A stretch of DNA of 25,022 nt from Gnetum montanum (GCA_015680685.1 MNCI01010839.1:1319135-1344156), one strand, 5' to 3'; counted from the first letter of the stretch, positions 9,337 to 19,643 are shown. A program made the numbers and translations. The notes: generated by a model from the letters alone, not told the origin.

Positions 9337-9672
9337 CTTTTTTCCTCAACATTTTTAGGGTTGGAAAATTTTAGAGTTGAAAAATTAGCAAATTAGAGAC
9401 TTGGAAAACCTAAGGACTCCTTGGGAGAGAACCAAAGGCATATAAGCAAAGTTGCAAATGATTGCAGTCCACCGTAGCCCACCATAACACTATAGCCAAT
9501 GGTACACCATGGTAGCCAACCTAGTAGACATAGAAACCTTGACAGAGCACTAGTTTTCATGGCTAGACACCCCTAAGGCTGTGACTACACTGTCCACTGC
9601 ACTTATTGTACACTGTGTTCCTTCTAACCCCTTTTGGTGTTAACTATGCTCAAGCCCATTTGGGATGATGTT

Positions 9673-9677
<5 letters not shown>

Positions 9678-9718
<41 letters not shown>
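9678..9718 (+). repeat. (TC)n microsatellite in LTR leader
   Basis: A pure TC run of 41 bases. The solo LTR has only a short CTTTCTTTCTCTCC at the aligned place, so the run expanded in this copy. In an active LTR it would lie in the transcribed leader. Confidence 0.9.
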
Positions 9719-9720
<2 letters not shown>

Positions 9721-10079
9721 ATTTTTAGCATTTTATTTTCATTTTTTGCTATTTCACTACATAGTTATTGCTAAAACTATGCTTGGGGTGGTAGTCTCTA
9801 CACATTGGCACCCTCATTTTCATTGAAAATCTTAACTATGCTCGATCCCATTGACACCACTGACACTATTGACATTGCTTGGACACTTAGCATTATTTAG
9901 CATTAGCACTATAGCTAATCACATTGCACCCTCATTGCATTTGGTAAGTCCCTATTCAATTAGCCAAACTATTTAGGGCACCTTGTCTTTGCCTTCAATA
10001 GGCCCTCATACAAACTCAGGGTTAGGGTGTGCGCTCGTGGACTGTGGTGTTCCAACCACCAATGTTTTTGGTCGGTACA

Positions 10080-10240
10080 ACTATGCTAGGCCCAGGCAAT
10101 GACTATGCTCTATTGTGGCTTTTGATTCAAGGATTTGATGGTTAAAAATGATGAGAAAAGGTAAGTTTCATGGCTAGACATGCTTTGGTGAGGCTCTAGG
10201 ATTCATTGGAAGTGGGTGTGGTATCTTTATTGTTAATTTT
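10080..10240 (+). other. Flank of element A, no gene
   Basis: Sequence following the LTR. It has words similar to the following array (ACTATGCTAGGCCCAGG) but no full unit. The 5-mer ACTAT at 10080-10084 would be element A's target-site duplication if its lost 5' end had been flanked by the same. Confidence 0.35.
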
Positions 10241-12135
10241 GGGTAACTTGAAGTGGACTACGATGAGGTTTGATAGTGACCTCACTGGTCTAGCATAGTC
10301 ACAATTTTTCTCAATGTAGTTGAGGTTTTGGGAGTGAAAAATGGTGAATTCTAGCTCAACCCCAAGGTTTGATGGCCTCAATGTCTCCTGGCAAGGTCTT
10401 GTAGTTGAAAAAGATGTTCTTTTGATTAGATTTGACTTAGTTTGAACCCCAAAATGTGGACTACACTGGCCCAGGATAGTCACAACTTTTCTTAGTATAG
10501 TTGAAACTTTGGAATGGATAATATAGGTTTTCATGGTTAAAATAAGTTCAAACAAGGCTACAGAATTTACCAAAAGTGAATTTAGGCTATTTGTTGCAAT
10601 TTTTGGTTACTTTTTTATGGACTATGTTGGCCTAGTGTAGTCACATAATCTTCTAGTGTAGTCAAGACTATAGTGGTTAAAAATGGTGAAAAATGTAAGT
10701 TTTGTGGTCAAATAGGCTCAATTGAGGTTTGGGGGTAGGTTGTAAGTTAATTTGCAAGATCCATGTTAAACTTTGTCAATCCTGGGTGGACTACGCTTGG
10801 CTCTGGAAGTGACTATGCTGGTCCAACATATTCACAACTTTCCTCTAGTGTAGTCAAGGTTTGGACATTTGAAGAATGGGAAAAAGTGGCAATGTTTGTC
10901 TTAGTCTTTATTCTTGCTATATTTTGGGGTTCTTCAAAGGTGAGTTGGACAATGAAATGAGTTATTCCAAGCTTCCTAGGTGGACTACGCTAGGCACCTC
11001 TAGTGACTATGGTAGCCTAGTGTAGTCACTCTTGGAAAATGGAATTTGGCATGGAAAATGATAAAATATTGCCTTTATTATTTTTTTTTGGCATGGTTTT
11101 GAGGTTTTTGGAGGTGGATTTGAGTTTGAAGATGATTGGTTCATGGATTCCAAGTGGACAATGCTGGCCTAGTGTAGTCACTAGGTTTCCCTAGCATAGT
11201 AATGGAAAGTAATTGATTTTTGTCATTAAGAAATGAATTCAACTAAGTTTTGAGGCTATTGTGAGCTCTGGCTAGGGTTTGGAGAGGTAGGGTGGTCATT
11301 CGAAGTTGATTTGGGGGCTAGATGGGCTAAGCATGATCTATTCCATTATGGACTATGCTAGGCTAGCGCAGTCTTGCTCTTGCCTACTATAGTCACATAA
11401 TGAATCTACTTTGTGCTAGGATTTGATGTCATTTAGGTGCATAGTGATTGTTAATTCTAACTCCTAATTGCTAGTTTGGGTATATGATTTAATGGGTTGA
11501 TGGTAGATATGATTCAGTTGCTTGAGGTTGGGAAGAGACAAGATGCCTTATTGGACTATGCTAGGCCAGTGTAGTCCATCCTTCAGGCTAACATAGTCAT
11601 ATAGAGAATGATGTTTCTTCATGAATCTTGAGGCCTTATGTAGTCTAATTATCATGAATGCCAACATTTTGTTTCTTAACTTAGTCATGAGGTTTTTGTC
11701 ATGGCATGGAGGACTAAGGATTTTGTTTTAAAGGATGGAAGGGAGGTTTTAGTAGTTTTAAGGATTCTAAGAGTGGAGACTTCAACATAGTTAAGCCTAA
11801 AAATCCGAAAAATCCCAATGTTGTCATTGTGTTTAGGGCTATTTTTGGAGTGTTCAATGGGTCCCTCATGAAATTGGCAAGTTTTATTTGAAAAAGCTTC
11901 CCATAATCTAGTGCAGTCCCTAGTTTCCAACTTCATCACCAAGTGAAGTGGGAGTTGTGCATGGCAACTAGGGTTTGCATGTGGTTGCTTGGGTTTTAGG
12001 CCTGGGTTTTATTGTTTTTATTTGCAAAATCATTGTTGCTTCTATACCCTCTTGCCACTACATGCAAGTTAAAGCTATGTTTCCACTGTTACCACTTATC
12101 CTCAATGTAGTCACTATTGTTTCTACCTCAAGTGC
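10240..12135 (+). repeat. Degenerate tandem array, units of about 160-200 bp with palindromic core
   Basis: A core like GGACTACRCTGGCCTAGTGTAGTCAC recurs near 10257, 10456, 10617, 10786, 10980, 11154, 11347 and 11551, giving spacings of about 160-205 bp. Fainter copies continue to about 12135. The core is an inverted repeat: GACTACACT pairs with AGTGTAGTC across a short loop. Between cores the units share GTTAAAAATGGTGAAAAATG-like and GTAGTCAAGGTTTGG-like words. The open frames in here (minus 10196-10573, minus 11685-11942, plus 10763-10960, plus 11975-12202) run through repeat units and are not genes. The array directly precedes the first exon of the plus-strand pseudogene. Confidence 0.7.
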
Positions 12136-12194
12136 TAGCATAGTCACTAAAAAACCAATGATTCTCTATCTTTTGTTCCCTTTCTACCTGCATC

Positions 12195-12314
12195 ATGACT
12201 AAGGAGAAGGTTCCCATCAAGAATCCTACATTGGAGAAGGCAGATGTACCTTCCCAAGGCTAGTCATGCCTTCCCTATCCAAGGATTGGAGAAGGTTCCA
12301 CCACCATTTTTTAG
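12195..12314 (+). pseudogene. Putative exon 1 of the antisense gene
   Basis: It starts ATG ACT AAG GAG and reads MTKEKVPIKNPTLEKADVPS, with one internal TAG, to TTTTTTAG followed by GTACAC as a possible donor. The base composition changes sharply to T-rich intron-like DNA afterwards (12315-13472). There is no domain to check against, so the start and exon status are tentative. Confidence 0.4.
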
Positions 12315-13472
12315 GTACACCTCTTTGCTAGCTCTTCCCATCTATTCTATTTATTCCATTTTTGGGTTTTATATTGTCTCTTAGATATAGGCTTGTATAT
12401 TTCTTATTTCAAAATTTCATAAAAATCCTATCATATATTTAGGCCATGTTTATCCATTTTTAGTGTTACTTGGACTTTGGATTTTGCTTACATTGAAGTT
12501 TAAATGCCTTCTCAATGACTTCCATGGGTTTATGCTTTTTTTCTACCAAAAAAAGCAACATCATTTATGAATTTTTTCCTAAGAAAATGGTTAGGTTTTT
12601 TTAATTTTCTAAAGTTATGGGGTCATTGCCTACTATTTTCTAGTCACCTAGATGTTTAAACAAGTTGATTTTTCCTTACAAATAATTTTCTATGACTATC
12701 TTCATTAGGTTGTGTCAAGTGGGTTTTTTGTTTTTTGGCCATTTTTTATCTAATTTGTCTAATTTTGCTACAATAAACAACTGTGAAATTTTAAGTTTAA
12801 TGGCTATGAATTTTAGTTTAATATTTGTCTATTCTAATGAATTTGGATAAACGGTTTGGTTTTTATGGTTGTTTTTGTGAGCTTGCACGAAAATGTGTTT
12901 TTGGCATGATGGCCATGGTCAGGTCACTTATGTAATTATTTTTTGAAAAATTGATTAATATTTTTTATGGTTTCTTGTTATGAGGTTGTAGTTGATGATT
13001 TTCTGATTCCAATGGCTATGGAATCATGAAAAATAGATAAGTGATTAATTTTTCATGGACATTTTCATAAAGTCATGCAAAATTGAGGTTTTAAGGTTGT
13101 TATGCATTTACCTCTATGAAGTTGGGCAACGTTGACACTTTGGAAAAGACTTTTTCCTCAAAGTATTATGATCCTATGGATTTTTTGGGATGTTGGGAAG
13201 GGGTTGAAAGCTATTTGTATCAAAGTAAAATTTTTTTGATATCTTTTGTCAATGATTTCCCATGACTATTTCGGTGTGTAATGTAAAATTTTGGTTGTAG
13301 ACTTGGATCATGTTTTGAATTTTTCCTAAGTGTTGTTTTCTATGTTGTATGCTTATAAGGCTAAAAAGGTTGGTATGATAGTTGTAATGTTATATTTTTT
13401 TTTCAATTCGGTATGGTTTAATTTGAGTTTTTGATTTGCATGATTATAATAATTGTGTGTTGGATGTTATAG
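12315..13472 (+). other. T-rich stretch, probable intron 1
   Basis: About 1.16 kb of T-rich DNA with no coding frame, ending in TTGGATGTTATAG, a good plant-type splice acceptor. Confidence 0.5.
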
Positions 13473-13890
13473 GGACTTCTTGAAGCTTGTCTTGGTGGTT
13501 ATAGAGATGGTGGGGCTCCTGTGTTGCATCCATCTCCCATGACCCAACACTACAATTCTTGATATGGACTGGAGATGCTATGGAGTATGGTTTAGGTCAA
13601 GGGCTAAGGACTTCCTCACCTACCTACTCCAAAATAGATAGTATCATCGATAGTGAAAACCCTTTTACTTGGTTCCTCTATCCTGATCATCAAGTTCTTA
13701 ATTGATGAACTTGATGTTTGTGTAGAGGGAGAGAATAATGATGACACAACTATCATGGGCGCTCACAAATTGTTAATCATTTTGGAGATGCTTGAGTTCA
13801 CCAATACAATATGAACAACACCTTAATTGTTGGCCACTGTGTCCATACATCATTTCAAAACCCTCCAAGCACTATCTACTGCATAGAGGG
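13473..13890 (+). pseudogene. Putative exon 2 of the antisense gene
   Basis: It follows the acceptor TGTTATAG and ends at a consensus donor, GGG then GTAAGTAT. Coding frames are broken by at least two frameshifts: LLEACLGGYRDGGAPVLHPS in one frame, DMDWRCYGVWFRSRAKDF in another, then LDVCVEGENNDDTTIMGAHK. No family is recognised. Confidence 0.5.
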
Positions 13891-13919
13891 GTAAGTATAA
13901 TTGTGGTCTTTAGTTTATG

Positions 13920-13924
13920 GTTAT
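13920..13924 (+). repeat. Left target-site duplication of the solo LTR (GTTAT)
   Basis: GTTAT directly precedes the LTR; GTTAC directly follows it at 15651-15655. The single difference is a C/T transition, consistent with a 5-bp duplication plus later decay. Confidence 0.7.
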
Positions 13925-15650
13925 TGTGGCAACCAAAAACATCGGTGGCTAGAACACTGAGGGGTTCATGGGTGCATGACCTCAACCTCACCTTTGCATA
14001 AGGGCCTTTGCTGGGAAACAAAGGTAGAGTTCCCTAGACAGTCTTTCCGATCGAATAGGGACTTCATCGGTTGTAACTAGGGGGTGGCATGGTTAGCCAA
14101 AAATGTGAGCATTGGTGGTGTTCTTTGTAGTATTGAGGTTGACTAGGCCTAAGTGTAGTAGGGTCTCTTAACATGAGAACAATAGTGCAAGTGTGTAAAA
14201 AATGTGTAAAATGATGAAAAATTATGAATGTGATACTAAATGTCAAGAAAATGCATAAAATGTAATGGAGAAAATGCTTACAATGCAATAGATTTGGAGA
14301 GAAAGAAAGGATGATACCACCCCAGATGGTGAGCATAACAATTAAAAATGAGCTTTGCAGAGGTATGCAATGTATAGATAGGTGTAGTAGTAGCATAGCC
14401 AGAGTCTTTGGGGTGTCTTGGGGTGAAGATTGATGTATATTACAAGGTCTATGACTACTGGGTTGGCTTCCATGATGTCTTGCAGGCTTGCGGTGTGCTA
14501 CAGTGTTGAGTGGGATGCAAAGGTGTTGCTAAGGTGTTAATACACTTCGGTGTACAGGGTGCTCAAGGTGCCTCGAGTGCTAAGTGGTGCTCTAAGATGC
14601 TAATTGCTACTTAGATTTGCTAATCAAATGCTTCAAATTCCCACCACTAGAATGAATTACCAACCACTAGAGTGTGGAATGTAGGGGTATTTATGGCTTA
14701 AGGTTAGTGTGAAGTGTGGATCATGTGCCATGTGGCAAAGGGGTAGGTGGGGCTACACTAACCTTTACTACGCTCCCACTGGAGCAACTAGTGCTATGCT
14801 TTGATATGCTTCATAGACCCCAAGGGACTACTAGACTAGCTACGCTACCAAAACTGCATGTGCTAAGATCACAATGTACCTGTAAATAGTGCAAAATAGT
14901 GCAATTTGGAGGCTATGCTCTAGGGCTATGTTCTCCCTTCTTTTGAGTGGGATTGAATGTAGGTATAATTTTGGAACATAGAGGGGGGTACAAAAAGAGT
15001 GCGAGTTGTTGATCCTGCTTGCCAGAGTAATGTTGGAGCTAGAATGAAGGCCTGTGCTGAGCTCTGAAAGCTTTTGAAGGTAGTTTCTTGTTGCTACACT
15101 AGTTATGCTCTAGACCATAGCACAATGGTTGGGAAATTCTTGCAAAAACTAAAGTCCAGTGTTGCTACACTTGCTATGCTGGAGAGCATAGCAAGATGGG
15201 ATAGAGTGTAGTATGGACACTTAGGAAAATCTTGCAAAAATTGCAATCCTTATTCTTGCTACACTAGCTACACTTAAGAGCATAGCAGGAAGGGTAGGTG
15301 CAGGAGTTAGGTCTACCAAATGCTTCTTCCATGCTAAGCTAGCTTGGCAACTTCTAGCATGACACTAGTGTAGGTTGGCCACCAGAGTGCTGCTACACTT
15401 GTTACACTGGAGAGCATAGCAAGAGGGATGTGAGCATAGCAAGACACTAAGAAAAATCTTTGTAGCTACTATTTGACACTTATAAAATTTTGCAAATCTA
15501 GTCCTGTGTTGCATGCTACATTGGATACACTTTAGAGTGTAGTCCCAGTAGTGGGATCATGGACCAAACACTTAGAAAAAATTTGCCTTGTCTTGAAACT
15601 TAGACAAATTTTCCATTGTAGTGCTATTGCTCAAATTTGGTGGTGTTTCA
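13925..15650 (-). repeat. Solo LTR of the element A family inside intron 2 of the antisense gene
   Basis: On the minus strand it runs TGAAACACCACCAAAT ... GGTTGCCACA, and it is collinear with the element A LTR over its whole length. Length is 1,726 bp against 1,427 bp in A; the excess lies largely in U3, which has several copies of GCTACACT/AGCATAGC inverted words, for example GCTATGCT-GGAG-AGCATAGC at 15173-15192. A TATA motif lies at 14684-14696. It is flanked by GTTAT and GTTAC, and no primer site or polypurine tract adjoins it, so it is a solo LTR left by recombination. Without it, the host intron would be about 80 bp (13891-13924 plus 15656-15701). The open frame on the minus strand at 14064-14396 is a chance frame in its U5. 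Confidence 0.85.
14684..14696 (-). promoter_or_regulatory. TATA box of the solo LTR
   Basis: The minus strand reads CCATAAATACCCC, aligned with the TATAAATA at 9329 in element A. It points leftward, against the host pseudogene. Confidence 0.6.
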
Positions 15651-15655
15651 GTTAC
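15651..15655 (+). repeat. Right target-site duplication of the solo LTR (GTTAC)
   Basis: Matches GTTAT at 13920-13924 in four of five bases. Confidence 0.7.
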
Positions 15656-15701
15656 TTTATTGCATTATGTACTTAAGTCATGTTGCTTCACTTACCTATA
15701 G

Positions 15702-15979
15702 GTATAGGATGAACAAACAAGGATTAATGAAAGCTAATAACCTTTTGCTTCTAGCCCACATAGCTTTAGAGGTATTCACTAAAAGTCCAAATGTGAGGCT
15801 AGCAGTAATGGAGAAATTGAAGGATGACTTTGGAGGAAGCATTGGACACCACCTTAAGGATTATAAGAGATGTTTAGTAAATGGGATGATAGATAGTTGG
15901 TGGGAAAACCAATCTCTCGATGACATAGAAGTAAACCAATCTCCTAGAGCTCTTACGATTCCTACATCATATAGGCAAA
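15702..15979 (+). pseudogene. Putative exon 3 of the antisense gene
   Basis: It follows the acceptor CTTACCTATAG (a second AG lies at 15706-15707) and ends before GTTAGTAT. It holds an unbroken frame of about 90 codons: MNKQGLMKANNLLLLAHIAL, then a charged middle (VMEKLKDDFGGSIGHHLKDY) and IPTSYRQ at the end. There is no stop inside, unlike its neighbours. An upstream extension of the frame to 15637 runs into the solo LTR and is not original. Family unknown. Confidence 0.55.
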
Positions 15980-16177
15980 GTTAGTATTTTTGTTTATTGA
16001 TTTTGGATGATTTCTATGCTAATTCTTTTTTTCTAGTTATGTGGTTATTAAGTTATTTTGGTTTTAGTTGTTTAGGTAGTTGCATTGGTTTCATTTTAAT
16101 TCAGCTATACTACTTGTATTTTTTTTACATGATGCACCTATGCTAAGGTTAATAGTCTATCCTTTGTTACATTGTAG

Positions 16178-17206
16178 AGGTCACTCTATCAGTTGAAGTT
16201 ATAGTTATCACTTCAGGATGTACTAAGGAGACCTTGATCCTCAAGTTTTATGAGGAGAAAACTGCATAGCGTTGGTTGTCCGACTAGGCATTTAAAGCCA
16301 TGCACATGAGGATCATTCATATAGGCCTTTTTAAAATTTTCATGTTCTCAAGCCCAACCATTACCACATCAGAGATGTTGAACATTATTCACTCCTTTAG
16401 CCAAGAATTCAAGAGGTTTTTCATCCATGTTCATGGTGTGACCATACTTTTTGACATTAATGGATGCAACTTTAGTGCCCTCTTTAGTATTCCAAATGAT
16501 GGTATGCTAGTTGTCACCAAGGAAGGGAGGGAGGTGGAGCACTGGAAGGAAGTGGAAGAGTGGATAAACACTCATTGGGATTCTCTCGAAGCCAGTTCTA
16601 GGATTAAGATGCTAGAGAGATGTATTTTTTATTCTGATCCCATGCATATCCTAAGTTTCTATTGTAGGGAAAGGTTCTAGATGTGGAGCAAGCTTGGGTC
16701 ATGAAGTAGGTACTTACTAAGGATGCTCGATTCAACTAGGCTACTCACTTAGTTTTTGGACTGCAATTGGGGATCCTAAAGCTTGAGAACAATCTCAAGA
16801 CAAAGTGCCATGTGCATTTTACGTTCTTTGCAGCTTATCTTTGGATATTTTTGAAGTTCCTCATGGTGAGGAAGGATGGATGATGTATTAGCCAAGATCC
16901 GTTCCAACTCACGAAACCTTGGATGAGGCATCTTGCTTCAACTAGAAAAGCCCAAGACCCATTAGAAGGCATGGATGAATCATTATCTATCACCACCAAG
17001 GGGATTGGTGGTAGACATTGTGCATCTCTTGAAAACAGAAGGGTGAAGACTCTTGTAGTGCTAGGTAACATTAAGAGGGCTCAAGCATTATGCTCTAAGG
17101 CTAATAGGATAGCCAAGGCAAAGCTTGTGAGATCCTTGGTGGATGAGACAATGGTAGTGATTAAGGAGCCCTCAAAGAAAAAGGTGCTCATTAAGCTTAG
17201 AGAGGT
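16178..17206 (+). pseudogene. Putative exon 4 of the antisense gene (longest conserved block)
   Basis: It follows the acceptor TTACATTGTAG. The first frame (16178-16673) reads EVTLSVEVIVITSG, then MHMRIIHIGLFKIFMFSSPT, FFIHVHGVTILFDINGCNF, and WKEVEEWINTHWDSLEASSR. A one-base slip near 16674 moves to a second frame, which reads VLDVEQAWVMK, ATHLVFGLQLGILKLENNLK, CHVHFTFFAAYLWIFLKFLM and QLTKPWMRHLAS, and runs open to a TAG at 17208. In these two frames I count 4 TAG and 1 TGA and no TAA. The HGVTILFDINGCNFSALFSIP stretch is loosely reminiscent of plant-transposon proteins of the Transposase_32 type, in which a hydrophobic GV.I.F segment precedes a G/SIP motif; this is weak and unconfirmed. 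Confidence 0.6.
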
Positions 17207-17355
17207 GTAGCATGATGTTAGATGTATATTCTACTTTGATTCATTATTTCCTTGTTAAATTATTTTAAGGTTACAATTTTAAATTGATGTAGTTGGTTTA
17301 AGGTCTTACAAAATGTGCTAAGTTATGCTATATTTTACAATTGGTATTCTTGTAG

Positions 17356-17589
17356 ATAAGCAACAAGAATAAGAGGCTATGGTAGTAGTAGTGGCTAAAG
17401 AGCAATGAAGGTGCCAAGAGGAGGAGGAGTTGTGATGGTGAGAGGAGGTGTTGCAACACTATGAGAATGAGGCATTGTAGCACCAGGAGGATGGGGGTTT
17501 ACCCAATCCTTGCATAAACCACTTTGATGCATTGCTTGAGGATCCACAACTAAGTCAACCCCCTATCCTCACATCATAGGATCTCTTAG
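17356..17589 (+). pseudogene. Putative exon 5 of the antisense gene
   Basis: It follows the acceptor TTCTTGTAG and ends before GTATTTATG. It is Glu/Gln-rich (EEVLQHYENEAL, EDPQLSQPPILTS), with several TAG and TGA stops. The acidic composition suggests a linker. Family unknown. Confidence 0.4.
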
Positions 17590-17692
17590 GTATTTATGAT
17601 TTTTAGTTTTATATGTTGTACATATTATTCTTTGGTTGTTTCATGTTCATCTTTGGCTATAGTTGTTGATTGTTTTACTATGCTTATTGTAG

Positions 17693-17805
17693 CCCAAGAG
17701 CCTCAAGTTGAAGTTTTTACTTCCACCTTCCACATGTAACCATGGGTGAATACCTTGAAAAAGTTTAAATTCATGTGGGATGTAGTTGAAGACATTATTA
17801 ATTGA
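17693..17805 (+). pseudogene. Putative exon 6 of the antisense gene
   Basis: It follows the acceptor TGCTTATTGTAG and reads AQEPQVEVFTSTFHM, stop, PWVNTLKKFKFMWDVVEDII. The 3' border is unclear; no perfect donor is visible. Confidence 0.4.
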
Positions 17806-17946
17806 GTTCTAACCCATTTTTTCTTTATTGTTTATGCATTTTTTTGGTTTTCATATAGTTTTTTATGGTTATGAAGTTTTTGATCTTCTTTTTGTTTTAG
17901 TTATTAACTGATTTTATTTGTTTGATTTCATTTTATGTTGGTTACA

Positions 17947-18771
17947 ATGCCAAAACTGAGATGGGATCTTAACTGACTAGTGGAGGTCATTGCATTTTCT
18001 CCTTTACCTTTTAATGTTGAGAATGTCCCATGAAAGTTGTATGAGGATGCCACTAGATGTGCACTCTCATGTGCTAAGTATTTGTGGGGATGTAGACACT
18101 CTAATGAGTTTGTGTGGGAACAAGTTGTGGCATTGAGGAGGAAGAACTAGAAGTTGATGGTAGAGGTGAAAGACCTCAAGGATTATAAAGATTTCATAGA
18201 GGTCTGAGTGTTCAACCAAAACTTCTTGCATACCAAGGAGATAACTTGGACTTGCTACTAGAATGCAATCCATGGCAAGGTTGCCCTTGCAAGAGAGGTG
18301 GTTGAAAAAATGCTTCAGATTGATCTCATAAACCACAAGGGTAGTGAGTGGAAGGATTACTATGCTTGGAGCCTTGAGTGGGGTTGCACACAAAAGGATC
18401 ATAAGAGAATGACCAAGGATGAGTGGGATGCCTACCTCAAATGGCTATTGGAGGAGTCTACAGAGTAGCATTAGCTAGAATTGTTCATGATAGAAATTAA
18501 CATGGAGGAGACTTATAAGATGTTTGTGAAGAGTGTGGTTATGGACAACTCCCCAACTTGTTAGATGACTATTACCTTAGGAGAGGTAACTACCACCATG
18601 TTTTTGCATGAACCACCTACGTGGAATGATATTGACATGACTAATATCCTCATGGGTATTAATCTTAGGAATGTAGACTAGGCTAACATGTCTAAAAATC
18701 AACTTGTCCACCATCTAGAAGTTGGTTTTCAAAATTTCCCTGCAGAACATGCAACCCCAAAACTATCTTAA
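17947..18771 (+). pseudogene. Putative exon 7 of the antisense gene: 274 codons in one frame, 9 internal stops
   Basis: From MPKLRWDLN at 17947 to a TAA at 18769-18771 the frame never shifts, yet it contains 6 TAG and 3 TGA codons and no internal TAA. Readable parts include AFSPLPFNVENV, CALSCAKYLWGCRHSNEFVW, a charged helical stretch (EVKDLKDYKDF), EVVEKMLQIDLINHKGSEWK, DYYAWSLEWGCTQKDHKRMT, DEWDAYLKWLLEEST and EPPTWNDIDMTNILMGINL. This is clearly former coding sequence. I recognise no domain. The upstream border may extend left of the ATG. The opposite-strand frame at 18067-18402 is its shadow. Confidence 0.65.
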
Positions 18772-18875
18772 GTTTGCTTGTTTTAGCTTAAATTTTATTA
18801 CATTTTATTTTTTCTTAAGTTATTTTTTTTTAATGTGTGTTGGTTACTAATCAATTTTGAGTTTTCATGTTATAG

Positions 18876-18950
18876 GTGCTAGAGGATATCAGAAGCCACA
18901 GTGATAAGGGCGGACATGATCCTCAACCTCCTTCACTAGATGCTTCTTAG
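18876..18950 (+). pseudogene. Putative last exon of the antisense gene
   Basis: It follows the acceptor TTTTCATGTTATAG and encodes 24 residues (VLEDIRSHSDKGGHDPQPPS, then LDAS) before TAG at 18948-18950. A similar sequence lies in antisense at 6502-6570 in element A. Confidence 0.5.
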
Positions 18951-19643
18951 TTCCATCAGTTACCATTCAGTTTTAGTTGTTTTAGTTTGATGATGATGTA
19001 TAACTAGTGCTAGCCAAAATAGTTTATTATTTGGACATTTTCAACACATTATGTGGCTACAGTTATGATTTTGTAAATGTTTTAATTTTAAGTTTCAGTT
19101 TTAATTCTAGTTATAATGTTCTTTCATTCTAGTCTCATTCATGCTATAGTTATATGTTGCAATCTATGTTTTGAGGTTACGTTGACTAAACTTGGTTATA
19201 GTGTGATAAAAAGGTTGAAACGGCTAGGAAACAAGGCTGTAAATTGTAGCAAAAATGAGTTGTAAGGTTGTTTGCTAGTTTTAGGCCATGGTAGGCCATA
19301 TGATATTTGCCAATTTAAGGACATGGCAAGCCATATGATATGTAAAATAAAACATATATTTTCTTGGTAATTTTGTGTTTTAAATATATTTTTTGGATTT
19401 TTTAGCTTTGAAGGCTTTTATGAGGTTTTTGTCTTTTGAGCAAAAAAAGAAGAAAATAAAAGCTTTAAAAGTAAAAGCATGTAAAACCAAAGTAAACTTT
19501 AAACCATAGGAAAATTTGAATTTAATGTAAATAAAAACAAGATAACACAAATAAGTAAAGTAAAGACTAGGCTATTAGACTATAGGTACGTATAGTTACA
19601 AGGTTATAAGTACATAGGATATAAGAAGGATTAGAAGCATATA
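18951..19643. other. Convergent intergenic spacer between the antisense gene and element B ORF
   Basis: No gene. T-rich sequence to about 19250, a short AGGCCATGGTAGGCCATATG repeat (19283-19340), then A-rich and T-rich tracts. The reverse complement matches the order of the element A block at 5690-6100, so it belongs to the retroelement family. Any 3' ends or polyadenylation sites of both convergent units would fall here. Confidence 0.5.

Larger units (their letters stand above)
3570..10079 (+). mobile_element. Element A: 5'-truncated non-autonomous Ty3/gypsy-like LTR retrotransposon
   Basis: The order on the plus strand is gag (C-terminal part), protease, T-rich and repeated non-coding DNA, an antisense exon remnant, a 32-bp tandem array, a polypurine tract at 8640-8648, and an LTR at 8653-10079. 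The 5' LTR, primer site and gag N-terminus are missing; similarity to element B begins only near 3570. No reverse transcriptase, RNase H or integrase is seen: the polyprotein stops at 5662, the aligned place where B's also stops. The LTR is a 3' LTR rather than a solo copy, because a purine tract precedes it and the adjoining 5-mers (GCCAA, ACTAT) do not match. Confidence 0.7.
8653..10079 (+). repeat. Element A 3' LTR (1,427 bp)
   Basis: It is collinear with the reverse complement of the solo LTR at 13925-15650. Shared anchors are the start TAAAACACCACCAAAT (TG decayed to TA), the 27-bp block at 9092-9118 (25 of 27 match 14948-14974), a TATA region, CATGG.AGCCAACC.AGTAG, the AAGTCCCTATTC block, and the end CCACC.ATGTTTTTGGT then CA. 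Similarity stops at both ends where a TG...CA LTR should end. The U3 (8700-8960) holds three copies of a roughly 100-145 bp subrepeat with GACTACACT...AGTGTAGTC inverted words. The U5 contains a CT microsatellite. The 5-mer after it is ACTAT. Confidence 0.8.
12195..18950 (+). pseudogene. Intron-containing plus-strand pseudogene of unknown family (antisense gene of element B)
   Basis: At least eight exon-like blocks follow one another on the plus strand, separated by T-rich introns with recognisable junctions: acceptors TGTTATAG, CCTATAG, CATTGTAG, CTTGTAG, TATTGTAG and TGTTATAG, and donors such as GTAAGT. The exon-like blocks keep long frames broken mainly by TAG and TGA stops. I do not recognise the product. 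No DDE transposase, reverse transcriptase or other named domain is evident. It is charged, with one likely helical stretch. It converges on the minus-strand gag-protease ORF of element B, and a remnant like its last exon sits at the matching place in element A. It is therefore probably carried by the retroelement family. Antisense ORFs between the coding region and 3' LTR are known in Tat-lineage elements. A solo LTR interrupts intron 2. Confidence 0.6.

Noticed and set aside
11685-12202. Open frames on both strands in the 160-200 bp array
   Set aside because: They follow repeat units and show no conserved protein content.
13925-15650. First read as the 3' LTR of element B
   Set aside because: No polypurine tract adjoins it, a matching 5-bp duplication flanks it on both sides, and exons of the antisense gene continue on its left. 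A solo LTR explains all of this.
16300-16680. Assignment of exon 4 to the plant mobile domain or Transposase_32 family
   Set aside because: Only one hydrophobic segment with a following IP motif is similar. Not enough to name the family.
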